Source: Steroidobacteraceae bacterium
GTDB lineage: Bacteria > Pseudomonadota > Gammaproteobacteria > Steroidobacterales > Steroidobacteraceae
DNA length: 64,000 nucleotides
NCBI GenBank assembly: GCA_025458905.1
Contig: JALORN010000029.1
Location: forward strand, 1-64,000
Direction: 5' to 3'
Shown here piece after piece: positions 17,550 through 25,330 of this stretch (its first letter is position 1; every line of letters begins with the position of its first letter). The notes below the pieces were generated by a model that was not told the DNA's origin, made no database searches, and saw only the letters and a list, made by a program, of their open reading frames with translations. Made by a program: the position numbers and the translations under genes.

Positions 17550-17613
17550 GGCAAATACCTCCTGTGCGAGTGGGTTGCTTGGCGGTGGGGCACCGCGCCC
17601 CATCCGCGGCCAG

Positions 17614-17641
17614 AACTGGGAGCGGGCCGCGGATTTTCAAG
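17614..17641 (-). promoter_or_regulatory. Sigma-32-like heat-shock promoter of hsp20
   Basis: Read on the minus strand, CTTGAAAA (17641-17634) is followed after 12 bases by TCCCAGTT (17621-17614). The known sigma-32 consensus is CTTGAAA, 11-16 bases, CCCCATnT. The -35 matches fully and the -10 in most positions. It lies just upstream of the hsp20 ribosome site. Confidence 0.55.
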
Positions 17642-17666
17642 GGGCGCGCCAACGGCGGCGCGCCCC
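17641..17666 (-). terminator. Hairpin after the DUF1838-like gene
   Basis: A perfect 10-bp stem (GGGGCGCGCC, 17641-17650, with 17657-17666) and a 6-base loop is followed on the minus strand by TTGAAAA. It lies about 35 bases after the stop of the DUF1838-like gene and touches the -35 element of the hsp20 promoter. Confidence 0.55.
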
Positions 17667-17701
17667 TGCCGCCCCAGCCGCGGCGAAGGCCGGCCGGGCG
17701 G

Positions 17702-18556
17702 TTACCGCTGCAGGGCCTCGATCTCCGCGAGGTCCTTCGGCGGCTCGCGATACAGCGGCGCGTTGCGGTCGATCCAGTCGCGCAGCGAGGCCGGCAGGTC
17801 GGCATAGCGGTCGACGCGCCAGGAGGTGCGGTGGGTGTAGACCGGCTTGCCGTTGCCGATCGGGTGCCAGCTGACCAGCGTCAGCGTCAGGGTGGTCGAG
17901 GGCTGCACCGTCGAGCCCTTCGGCTGCACCCAGAACTCGTACATCTCGTAGCTGCCGGTGCCGTCCGGGCGCTCGCGCGCGTTCGGTGCGCTGAACACGA
18001 CGACGTCGCCGACGCGCCGCGCGTCCATCGCCGAGCCGATGTCGACCATGCGCTTCGCGGCGCCCGCGCCCTGCGTCGAGGTGGCGCGGAGCGTGTCGCC
18101 GTCGAGGCGGAAGGTCATGTACTGGTAGGGGTAGAACCAGGCGTCGTTCGGCTTGCCGCCGACCTGGTCGATGACCGCGCCGGTCTTCGGGTCGCGGAAG
18201 ATGTACATCTTGCGGCTCGCCTTGTGCACGGTGCCGTCGGGGTCGCGGCGGATCAGGCGCGCCATGTCCACGCCCTCGACGTTCGCGAGCAGTTGGCCGC
18301 CGGGGAAAGTCTTCACCGTGCCGGTCGAGTAGTAGTAGACGGGCCGGCCGTCGCGGCCCATGTTGCTGTCGACGAACACCTCGAACAGCGCCGGGTCGAA
18401 GCCCGCCGCCGCGGCCGGCCCGGGTGTCGCCGACGACAGCAGCAAGGCGGCGAGCCCGAGTGCCAACGCGGCGCCACGGCCGGTGCGTGTCGCGCGACGG
18501 CTCCGCGGCCCGGTGAGCTTCGGGAACGGCCGTAGTCGCATCCGTGGTCGCTGCAT
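17702..18556 (-). CDS. DUF1838-like exported protein
   Basis: The product is 284 aa from ATG 18556 behind GGAGG. A long basic n-region and a hydrophobic stretch (GRGAALALGLAALLLSSATP) give a signal peptide with a cleavage site near AAA. The body resembles DUF1838: KMYIFRDPKTGAVIDQVGGK, FYPYQYMTFRLDGDTL, VVVFSAPNARE, and a C-terminal HRTSWRVDRYADLPASLRDW that parallels the end of the other two members. The family has no known activity. The gene is third in a same-strand unit after DUF1838 (20525-21541) and DUF885 (18573-20492), separated from the latter by 16 bases. Confidence 0.7.
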   Translation of the reverse strand: MQRPRMRLRPFPKLTGPRSRRATRTGRGAALALGLAALLLSSATPGPAAAAGFDPALFEVFVDSNMGRDGRPVYYYSTGTVKTFPGGQLLANVEGVDMARLIRRDPDGTVHKASRKMYIFRDPKTGAVIDQVGGKPNDAWFYPYQYMTFRLDGDTLRATSTQGAGAAKRMVDIGSAMDARRVGDVVVFSAPNARERPDGTGSYEMYEFWVQPKGSTVQPSTTLTLTLVSWHPIGNGKPVYTHRTSWRVDRYADLPASLRDWIDRNAPLYREPPKDLAEIEALQR

Positions 18557-18572
18557 CGCATTCGCCTCCGTG

Positions 18573-20492
18573 TCAGCCGCGCGCGCCGCTGCGCGCCGGC
18601 GGGGTCCTGGCGGCGAGCCAGGCGTGGATCTTGTCCTCGAGCACCGACAGCGGCAGTGCGCCGGAGTCGAGCACCTGCGAGTGGAACTCGCGCGGGTCGA
18701 AGTCCTCGCCGAGCGCCTGCTCGGACTCCGCGCGCAGGCGGCTGATGGTCAGCTGGCCGAGCTTGTAGGCGAGGGCCTGGGCGGGAATCGCGATGTAGCG
18801 CTCGACTTCCGCGGTCGCGTCGGTGCGGCTCATGGCCGAGTTCTCCAGCATGTAGTCGATCGACTGGTCGCGGCTCCAGCCGAGCGCGTGGATGCCGGTG
18901 TCGACCACCAGGCGCATCGCGCGGATCAGCTCGTCGTTGTAGTGGCCGTAGAGCTGGTAGGGATCGGTGAACAGCCCGAGGCGCGGGCCGAGCTGCTCGG
19001 CGTAGAGCGCCCAGCCCTCGACGTAGGCGGTGTTGCCGTCGAAGCGCTGGAACGGCGGCAGCGCGGCGTTCTCGACGGACAGCATCACCTGGTAGTGATG
19101 GCCCGGGATCGCCTCGTGCAGGAACAGCGTCTCGAAGCCCCAGGTGGAGCGCGACGGCAGGTCGTAGGCGTTGTAGTAGAAGACACCGGGGCGCGAGCCG
19201 TCGGGTGTGCCGTTCTGGTAGGAGCCGGACGCCGAAGTGCGCTCCTTGAATGCCGGCACCGGGCGGATCGACAGCGGCGAGCGTGGCACGCGCGCGAACT
19301 CGCGGTCGACCACCGCGCGCACACGACGATCGATCGCCTCGAAGGCCGTGGCGATCGCCTCGCGCGACGGCGGTACGAAGCGCGGGTCGGTCGTCATGAA
19401 GCGCGCGAATTCCTGGCGCGTGCCGGCGAAGCCCACCTGCTCGCGGACCCGCTCCATGCCGGCCTGGATCCGCGCGACCTCGGCGAGCCCGATGCGATGG
19501 ATCGCCTCGGGCGTCATCGTCGTCGTGGTCCTCTGCTCGATCAGGTAGCGGTAGAGCGCCGCGCCGCCGGGCATCTGGCCGAGGCCGACGCTGTCGCGCG
19601 CCTTCGGCAGGTACTCGTCGCGCATGAAGTCGCGCAGCCGCGCGTGGGCCGGGGCGAGGCGCTCGCGGATGAAGCTCGCGTAGCGGGCGGCGAGCCGCGC
19701 GCGCTCGGCCTCGTGCACTGCAGCCGGGAACTTCAGCACGGGCTTGTAGAACGTCGAGCCCTCGATCCCTTCGGCGAGCAGGTTGTCGAGCTGCTCGACG
19801 ACGTTGCGCACCACGAGCTTCGGCTGGGTGACGCCCGTCGCGAGGCCCTGGCGCATGCGACCGATCGCCGCGTCGAGGTAGGCGACATAGCCGGCGAGGC
19901 GCTTCAGGTTGCTCTCGTAGGCGGCGACGTCGTCGAACGCCGCGATGCCCTCGCCGGAGGCGATCTGCGGCACGAAGGTGTGGAAGCCCGCGAAGTGGTC
20001 GACGGGGCGCACCGCGGTCGCGGCGAGCAGGGCCGGCTCGTAGCCGCGGCGATCGAGGTCGCGGGTGTAGCGGAACACGTCGTAGCTGATCCGGTCCGCG
20101 GGACCGAGCGCCGCCCGGTCGATGCGCGCGAGCGCCGCGAGGTCGTCCTCGGCGGCGCGTCGCTCCGCCGCGAAATAGGCGTCGCTCAGGTAGTCGCCGA
20201 ACCGGTCGGCGTGACGCAGGTCGCCGCGGAACAGCGCATCGAGCGGGTTGCGCGCGAGCCTGGCCTCGTCGCTCTGCACGAACAGTGCGCGCAGGCTCTC
20301 GTGCGGCGTGTCGGGTCGCGCCACCGCGGGTGCGCCGGCATTCCCGGCCGTGGCGGCGGAACCGCCCGGCGCAGGCGACGCGGCTGCCGCGCCGACGGCG
20401 ACGCTCGCGCCGAGCAATGCCGCCGCGCCGGCCGCGAGGCGCGCAGGTCCGGCCGACCCGATGCGGCCCGCGGAGTGCCCGGGGATCCTCAT
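18573..20492 (-). CDS. DUF885 family exported metallopeptidase-like protein
   Basis: This 639-aa protein has an Ala-rich signal region (residues about 18-38). DUF885 proteins are predicted zinc peptidases. The hallmark HEAIPGHHYQ is present (H459, E460, H465, H466), followed by TAYVEGWALYAEQLG, the conserved downstream ligand region, and DLPSRSTWGFETLFLHE just before it. Length is usual for the family. It lies between the two DUF1838-type genes on one strand with gaps of 16 and 32 bases, so the three are almost certainly one operon, acting in the periplasm. The natural substrate is unknown. Confidence 0.87.
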   Translation of the reverse strand: MRIPGHSAGRIGSAGPARLAAGAAALLGASVAVGAAAASPAPGGSAATAGNAGAPAVARPDTPHESLRALFVQSDEARLARNPLDALFRGDLRHADRFGDYLSDAYFAAERRAAEDDLAALARIDRAALGPADRISYDVFRYTRDLDRRGYEPALLAATAVRPVDHFAGFHTFVPQIASGEGIAAFDDVAAYESNLKRLAGYVAYLDAAIGRMRQGLATGVTQPKLVVRNVVEQLDNLLAEGIEGSTFYKPVLKFPAAVHEAERARLAARYASFIRERLAPAHARLRDFMRDEYLPKARDSVGLGQMPGGAALYRYLIEQRTTTTMTPEAIHRIGLAEVARIQAGMERVREQVGFAGTRQEFARFMTTDPRFVPPSREAIATAFEAIDRRVRAVVDREFARVPRSPLSIRPVPAFKERTSASGSYQNGTPDGSRPGVFYYNAYDLPSRSTWGFETLFLHEAIPGHHYQVMLSVENAALPPFQRFDGNTAYVEGWALYAEQLGPRLGLFTDPYQLYGHYNDELIRAMRLVVDTGIHALGWSRDQSIDYMLENSAMSRTDATAEVERYIAIPAQALAYKLGQLTISRLRAESEQALGEDFDPREFHSQVLDSGALPLSVLEDKIHAWLAARTPPARSGARG

Positions 20493-20524
20493 GACGCGAC
20501 CTTAGCAGGGATACCCCCGGCCGT

Positions 20525-21541
20525 TCAGTCCCCCTCGTGGCCGAACACGCTGCCGTTGCCGCCGCGCCCGGCGGCGCGGCGGCGGTCGATCTCCTTCTTC
20601 GAATAGGTCCAGGTGTTCTCGTTGCGCGCGAGGCCATCCCAGGTGATCGGCGCCTCGAGGTACTTCGGGTGGTTCTTCTCGGTGTAGCGACGGATCGGCT
20701 CGGGCAGCTCGCCCCAGCCGTCCATGAACTTGAACGACTGCGAGTGGTAGATCATCAGGCCCGGCCGGTTGCCCATCTCCATGAACGGCAGCCACGGCGA
20801 GACGCGCTTCCACGAGGTGTGGCAGCTCGCCGAGGTCACCTTCGGGTCGTTGATCTCGGCGAGACTGCCGGAGATCGCCCACAGCTCGCCCGACTGGTAG
20901 AGGTCCTGCTGCGCGTGCAGCGGATAGTCCTTGCGCGACATCGGGCTCTTCTCGGTGCCGCGCAGCACGTCGAGCTGGAACACGATGCGATCGCCGTTGG
21001 TCATGTACGGGTAGGGCGGCGCGAACGGCCCGCCGCGCAGCGTGTACACGCGGTTCACCGGGTCGTTCAGGATGTGCAGCACGTCGAGGCGCGCGCCGGT
21101 CAGCGGGTTGGTCCAGGCGTCGAGCACCTCGCCGCTCTTCGGGTCGCAGTAGAACAGCGCCTCGCGATGGTAGAGGCGGAACGCCTGGTCCTGCGGGCTC
21201 CACTCGAGCCGGCTCGCGCCGATGCCGTAGGTGTCGAAGAGCAGCACGTTGCCTTCGTCCGGGATCCAGGCCCAGGCCTTGCCCGGGAAGCCGCCGTAGA
21301 CGGGCGCGCCCGAGAGGTCGGCCTGCAGCTTCAGCAGCGCGACCAGGTTGTCGAGCGGCTGCGAGAGGTCGAGCGGGCCGTTGCGAAAACCCTCGGGCAT
21401 GGGGCCCGTGATGCGGCCGACCCTGCGGCGCGGCGTCGCGGCGCGGGCCGCAGGCGTGGCGGCGGCGAGGACGCCCGCGGCGAGCGGTGCGCCGAGCATG
21501 CCGGTCAGCACGCGTCGGCGGCGCGGAGAATGATCCGTCAT
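20525..21541 (-). CDS. DUF1838 family protein with Tat signal
   Basis: The 338-aa protein starts at ATG 21541 with GAGGAG upstream. The leader RRRRVLTGMLGAPLAAGVLA and the AAxAA site are a twin-arginine signal. The body is DUF1838: GKAWAWIPDEGNVLLFDTYG, RLYHREALFYCDPKSGEVLD, WTNPLTGARLDVLHILNDPV, YPYMTNGDRIVFQLDVLRG, SCHTSWKRVSPWLPFMEMGN and a KNHPKYLEAP end. It is the first gene of the DUF1838/DUF885/DUF1838-like operon. Its start lies 180 bases from the divergent Usp gene. Export through Tat suggests a folded or cofactor-bearing protein. Confidence 0.82.
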   Translation of the reverse strand: MTDHSPRRRRVLTGMLGAPLAAGVLAAATPAARAATPRRRVGRITGPMPEGFRNGPLDLSQPLDNLVALLKLQADLSGAPVYGGFPGKAWAWIPDEGNVLLFDTYGIGASRLEWSPQDQAFRLYHREALFYCDPKSGEVLDAWTNPLTGARLDVLHILNDPVNRVYTLRGGPFAPPYPYMTNGDRIVFQLDVLRGTEKSPMSRKDYPLHAQQDLYQSGELWAISGSLAEINDPKVTSASCHTSWKRVSPWLPFMEMGNRPGLMIYHSQSFKFMDGWGELPEPIRRYTEKNHPKYLEAPITWDGLARNENTWTYSKKEIDRRRAAGRGGNGSVFGHEGD

Positions 21542-21721
21542 CGTGTCGGCTCCTCGTCGCAGGGGATGCGATCCCTGGATACCGCGAGGCGCCGTCCCGA
21601 CGCCATCGGCGCGCTCGCGCCGTTCGCCTGGCGAGCAGCGGCGCTCGCGGTTAGCCCGGATGCCGTCCCAGCCCCGCAGGCGCTAGCATCCGCTCCAGCT
21701 TTTTTTCCACTGGAGTCGCCC

Positions 21722-22702
21722 ATGGCCTCGATCCGTCGCATCCTCGTCGCCGTCAAGGATCCGTCCGCGCGTCGGCAGGCGGCCGTGGAGAAGGCCGCGC
21801 AGCTCGCGACCGGGCTCGGCGTGCCGCTCGAGCTGTTCCACGCGCTCAGCGAGCCCTTGTACGTCGACGCCGCGCTGATGGCCGGCAAGCCGCTCAAGCA
21901 GCTCGAGAACGAATGGCGGGGCCGCAACCTCGAGCGCCTCGAGAAGCTGGCGGAGGGGCTGCGGGCCGACGGACTGGCCGTGTCGACCGCCTGCGAGTGG
22001 GACCATCCCGCGTTCGAGGCGGTCATCCGCCGCGCGCAGCGCAGCCGCAGCGACCTGATCGTCGCGGAGCGGCACGCCACGCGCCACCTCGCGCCCTGGC
22101 TGCTGCGCTTCAACGACTGGGAACTGCTGCGTCGCAGCCCGGTGCCCGTGCTGCTGGTGAAGTCCGGCGCCGCCTGGGATCGCCCGGCGGTGCTGGCCGC
22201 GATCGACCCCGCCCATGCCTACGCGAAGCCGGCGAAGCTCGATGCGGCGATCCTCGGTCTCGGCGGCGCCGTGGCGAAGGCGCTCGGCGGCAAGCTGCAC
22301 GCGGTGCACGCCTTCGTGCCGACGCTGCTCGACGTGCGCAACCTCGACCTCGACGACCCGAACCTCTCCGCCACCATCGAGGCGCGCGCCGCGGCGCAGG
22401 CCCGGGCCGCGTTCGACAAGGCGCTGGCGGGGTCGGACGTGCCCGCCCCGCGGCGCCACCTGCTCGCGCGTCACCCGGTGGACGCGATCCCGGAAGCCGC
22501 GAAGCAGGTGGGCGCGGGTCTCGTCGTCATGGGCGCCGTGTCGCGCTCGGGCCTGAAGCGCCTGATCGTCGGCGACACCGCCGAGCAGATCCTCGACTCG
22601 CTCGCCCGCGACGTACTCGTGGTCAAGCCGGCCCACTTCAAGGCGCGAGTGCCCTCGCGCCGGCGCGGCGTGCAGATGATCGCCTCGCCCAGCATCGTCT
22701 AG
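21722..22702 (+). CDS. Tandem universal stress protein (UspE-like)
   Basis: This 326-aa cytoplasmic protein has two Usp domains in tandem. The first (1-150) begins IRRILVAVKDPSARRQAAVE and ends RRSPVPVLLVKSG. The second (155-310) begins VLAAIDPAHAYAK and ends with GLVVMGAVSRSGLKRLIVGD, matching the G-x2-G-x9-G nucleotide-loop pattern, then LARDVLVVKPAHF. The arrangement resembles E. coli UspE. The C-terminal RRRGVQMIASPSIV is an extra tail. ATG 21722 follows GGAG. It is divergent from the DUF1838 operon and 95 bases ahead of the next gene. Confidence 0.87.
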   Translation: MASIRRILVAVKDPSARRQAAVEKAAQLATGLGVPLELFHALSEPLYVDAALMAGKPLKQLENEWRGRNLERLEKLAEGLRADGLAVSTACEWDHPAFEAVIRRAQRSRSDLIVAERHATRHLAPWLLRFNDWELLRRSPVPVLLVKSGAAWDRPAVLAAIDPAHAYAKPAKLDAAILGLGGAVAKALGGKLHAVHAFVPTLLDVRNLDLDDPNLSATIEARAAAQARAAFDKALAGSDVPAPRRHLLARHPVDAIPEAAKQVGAGLVVMGAVSRSGLKRLIVGDTAEQILDSLARDVLVVKPAHFKARVPSRRRGVQMIASPSIV

Positions 22703-22797
22703 CCCGGGCGCGGCGCGCCGGCGGTGCGTGGGTGGGCCGCCGGACCGTCGTGGCGCGCTGCGGCATGGCATGATCCCCGCCAGTCGGGACACCGCCC

Positions 22798-23862
22798 ATG
22801 TCCGCCCAGCCTCTCAGCCATCACGAGATCCTCGGCCTCGTCGGTCCGTTCGCGCGGGCCGGCCGGCACGTCGACCTGGCGGCGACGCAGCGCCAGGAGC
22901 GGCGGATCGCCTTCCGGCCGCTGGACCTGCCCGCCGCGCCTGCCGCGGACGGCGCGGCGGCCGGGCAGGACGCGACCGCCGGTCACGGCGCGCCGGCGCT
23001 GCGCGAGACCTTGGTGCTCGAGAGCTTCGGCACGGGCACCTTCCGGCTGACGCGGACGCTGGCGAGCCTCGACGACGGCCTGCGCGCCACCGTCCAGGGC
23101 CTCGGCCCCGACCCGGCGGTGTTGCTCGCGCAGGTGCTGGCGGTCGAGCCGCGAACGCAGTTCCGCCGCGGTGCGGGCTGGTCGATGGCGCTGAGCTACG
23201 AGCTCTACACCGCGACCGCGGGTGCCATCCCGCCCGTCCCGGCCGCCGCGACCGTGCCGCCGGCCGAGCCGGTGCTGGTCCGCGGCGAGGTGCGAGTCGC
23301 CGGGTTGACGTTGAGCCTGTCGTTGTCCGCCGTGAAGGGCGTCGCCGGCGAACTGACGCTCGAGCCGGGCGGGCCCGCGCGGCCCGACCTGCCGCAGGAC
23401 CTGCTCGCGGTCCTCGGCTGGAACTGGGCGCGCCTCGTCGAGACCCGCGAGGGCTGGCGCAGCAAGCTGCGCCTGCGCGGCAACACGCTGCGTCGCAGCG
23501 CGGGCGCCGAGCGTGCGCTGGAGCGTGCCGCCGTGCACCTGGCGCAGACGCTCGCGGAGCCGCCGGCGCGCTTCCACGAACGCTGGCGCGCGGCGCGCTG
23601 GGGGGTGGTGCTGCGACGCTCGCTGCCGGTGCTGACGGTGATCAGCGTCATGGTCGCCGCGCTGCTGCTGCCACGCGCCGAGATCCGGCAGCGACCGGGG
23701 CTCGTGACGCTGATCTTCCACGTGCCGATCGTGCTGATCGCGCTGAGCTTCGCGGTGCAGGAACTGGCGCAGTTCGAGATCCCGCCCCTGCCGCGGCGCA
23801 GCGCCGCGCCGTCGTGGCTGAAGGCCGGCGAGGACCCGGGCCGAGGTAGGCCACGGCCGTGA
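22798..23862 (+). CDS. Unknown protein with two C-terminal membrane segments
   Basis: The 354-aa product is not recognised. The first 270 residues are soluble-looking with alternating beta-like segments (RRIAFRPLDLPAAP, SFGTGTFRLTRTLASLDDG, RGEVRVAGLTLSLSLSAVKG). Two hydrophobic segments lie at about 277-294 (LTVISVMVAALLLP) and 303-320 (VTLIFHVPIVLIALSFAVQE). The rest of the tail is basic. The most likely topology is a large cytoplasmic domain anchored by a hairpin. It sits alone between the Usp gene and the convergent M48 gene. Confidence 0.7.
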   Translation: MSAQPLSHHEILGLVGPFARAGRHVDLAATQRQERRIAFRPLDLPAAPAADGAAAGQDATAGHGAPALRETLVLESFGTGTFRLTRTLASLDDGLRATVQGLGPDPAVLLAQVLAVEPRTQFRRGAGWSMALSYELYTATAGAIPPVPAAATVPPAEPVLVRGEVRVAGLTLSLSLSAVKGVAGELTLEPGGPARPDLPQDLLAVLGWNWARLVETREGWRSKLRLRGNTLRRSAGAERALERAAVHLAQTLAEPPARFHERWRAARWGVVLRRSLPVLTVISVMVAALLLPRAEIRQRPGLVTLIFHVPIVLIALSFAVQELAQFEIPPLPRRSAAPSWLKAGEDPGRGRPRP

Positions 23863-23878
23863 CGCGCCTGCGCGCGGG

Positions 23879-24724
23879 CTATTTCAGCGGATGGAGCTTG
23901 CCGCCCGCGTCCGGGCGATCGAGGCCGTCGAGGCCGGCACCGAAAGCCGCCTCGAGCTGGCGCAGACGCTCATCCGGCGCCGGGTGCGTCCGGTAGAGGA
24001 GCGTCACGCGATCGTCCGTGCGATCGACGCTCGCGATCTTCTGCAGCACCGCCGGCAGGCCGAAGGGGCTGTAGCCCGCGCGGGCCGCGAGCACCATGCC
24101 GTGGCGGTCCGCCTGGAACTCGGCCCCCTGGTCGAGCCGGCGCGCGAAGATCTCGGCGCCCGTGCCCACGAGCCTGCGGACCAGCGCCTCGCGGTCGCCC
24201 TCGAGCTGCTTCTGCAGCGATTGCACGCCCATCTCCAGCAGCAGCGACTTGCGCATGAGGTCGAGGTGGTGGCGCTCGACCACGTGCGCGATCTCGTGCC
24301 CGAGGACGCCGGCGAGCTCGGCCTCGTCGCCGAGGCTCGCGTACAGGCCGCGCGTGATCAGCACGTAGCCGCCGGGTGCGGCGAACGCGTTCACGTCCGC
24401 CGAGTCGACGACGCCGAACCGCCACGGGAGATCCGGGCGCTCGCTGCCCATCGCGATCCAGCGACCGACGGTGTTCACGTAGCGCTGCAGGCCCTCGTCG
24501 GCCACGAGCGGCGCCACGCCGAGCAGGTTCGCCGCGGCGGCCTGGCCGGCACGGATCTCGTCCTCCACGGTCAGCGCGAGCGCGGGACGCAGCGCCTCGG
24601 GCACGCGCTGCTGCAACAGGTCCCGCACGCTCTGGGCGCTCGCCGCCGGCGCGACGAGTGCCGCCGGCACCGCGAGCACGAGGGCGAGCGCCGCCGGCGC
24701 GAGGCAGTGCCTAGCGCGGTGCAT
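23879..24724 (-). CDS. M48 family zinc metalloprotease, exported
   Basis: This 281-aa protease has a signal peptide (residues 1-30, LALVLAVPAALVAPAASA) and the gluzincin motif HEIAHVVERH (H143, E144, H147) with the third ligand in GAEFQADRHG (E202). Other M48 hallmarks are VNAFAAPGGYVLITRGL before the motif and THPAPDERLRQLE near the end. It belongs to the BepA/LoiP-type periplasmic proteases that act on outer-membrane or envelope proteins. It ends an operon (AmpG-like MFS, CHASE2, SH3b, M48) and overlaps the SH3b gene by 14 bases. Confidence 0.9.
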   Translation of the reverse strand: MHRARHCLAPAALALVLAVPAALVAPAASAQSVRDLLQQRVPEALRPALALTVEDEIRAGQAAAANLLGVAPLVADEGLQRYVNTVGRWIAMGSERPDLPWRFGVVDSADVNAFAAPGGYVLITRGLYASLGDEAELAGVLGHEIAHVVERHHLDLMRKSLLLEMGVQSLQKQLEGDREALVRRLVGTGAEIFARRLDQGAEFQADRHGMVLAARAGYSPFGLPAVLQKIASVDRTDDRVTLLYRTHPAPDERLRQLEAAFGAGLDGLDRPDAGGKLHPLK

Positions 24725-25277
24725 CGCGGGCCTCGCGGGGCGCGGGCGGATACGGGAGCGGGCGCCGCGCGAGGCGGTGGGCCGCCGCGTAGGCGCTCGC
24801 CTGCGCCGGTTCGACGGCGGTGCGCTCGAGCGCGTCGAGCGCGCTCGGGTCGGCCTGCGCGCTGCGCAGCTGTTCGGGCGTCAAGCCGCGGATGCCCGTG
24901 GTCACGGCGACGTTGCCCGAGCCCGCGCGGCCGGTCGCGACGCGCGCGGCGGTCTCGAGCTCCCGCACGGTCGGCCCGGAGGCACCCACGGGCCGGCTGC
25001 TCACGTGCAGCAGGCGCACCCAGCCGCGCTTGCCGCCGCTGACGACGCCCAGCCAGCCGCCGCGGCGCTCGACGATCGTGACCGCGGATTTCGCCGGCAG
25101 GCGCGCGAGCGTCGGCGCGTCCACCACCGGCCGCGCCTTGAGTTCCGTGTCGCGCGTCGTCGTGCCGGGCGTCGGCGACGGCTGCGACTTCGCCTGCGCC
25201 TGCGCTTGCGACTGTGCCTGTGCCTGTGCCGGTCGAGGCGCGAGCGCGAGCGGCAGCAACAGCGCCACCACCAGCAC
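24711..25277 (-). CDS. Exported SH3b-domain protein
   Basis: The product is 188 aa if GTG 25277 is used. ATG 25415, inside the CHASE2 gene, would give a longer n-region; no start has a clear ribosome site. A hydrophobic signal (VLVVALLLPLALAPRPAQA) is followed by a Gln/Ala/Ser low-complexity linker. A bacterial SH3 domain follows (DTELKARPVVDAPTLARLPA, VTIVERRGGWLGVVSGGKRG, WVRLLHVSS), then a helical tail. SH3b domains usually bind peptidoglycan or envelope proteins. It lies between the CHASE2 gene and the M48 protease gene, overlapping the latter, which supports a shared envelope function. Confidence 0.72.
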   Translation of the reverse strand: MLVVALLLPLALAPRPAQAQAQSQAQAQAKSQPSPTPGTTTRDTELKARPVVDAPTLARLPAKSAVTIVERRGGWLGVVSGGKRGWVRLLHVSSRPVGASGPTVRELETAARVATGRAGSGNVAVTTGIRGLTPEQLRSAQADPSALDALERTAVEPAQASAYAAAHRLARRPLPYPPAPREARDAPR

Positions 25278-25330
25278 GGACAGCGGGACCGTGGCAGGGT
25301 GCCGGCCCGCGCGCCGCAGCGGCGCCCGAG

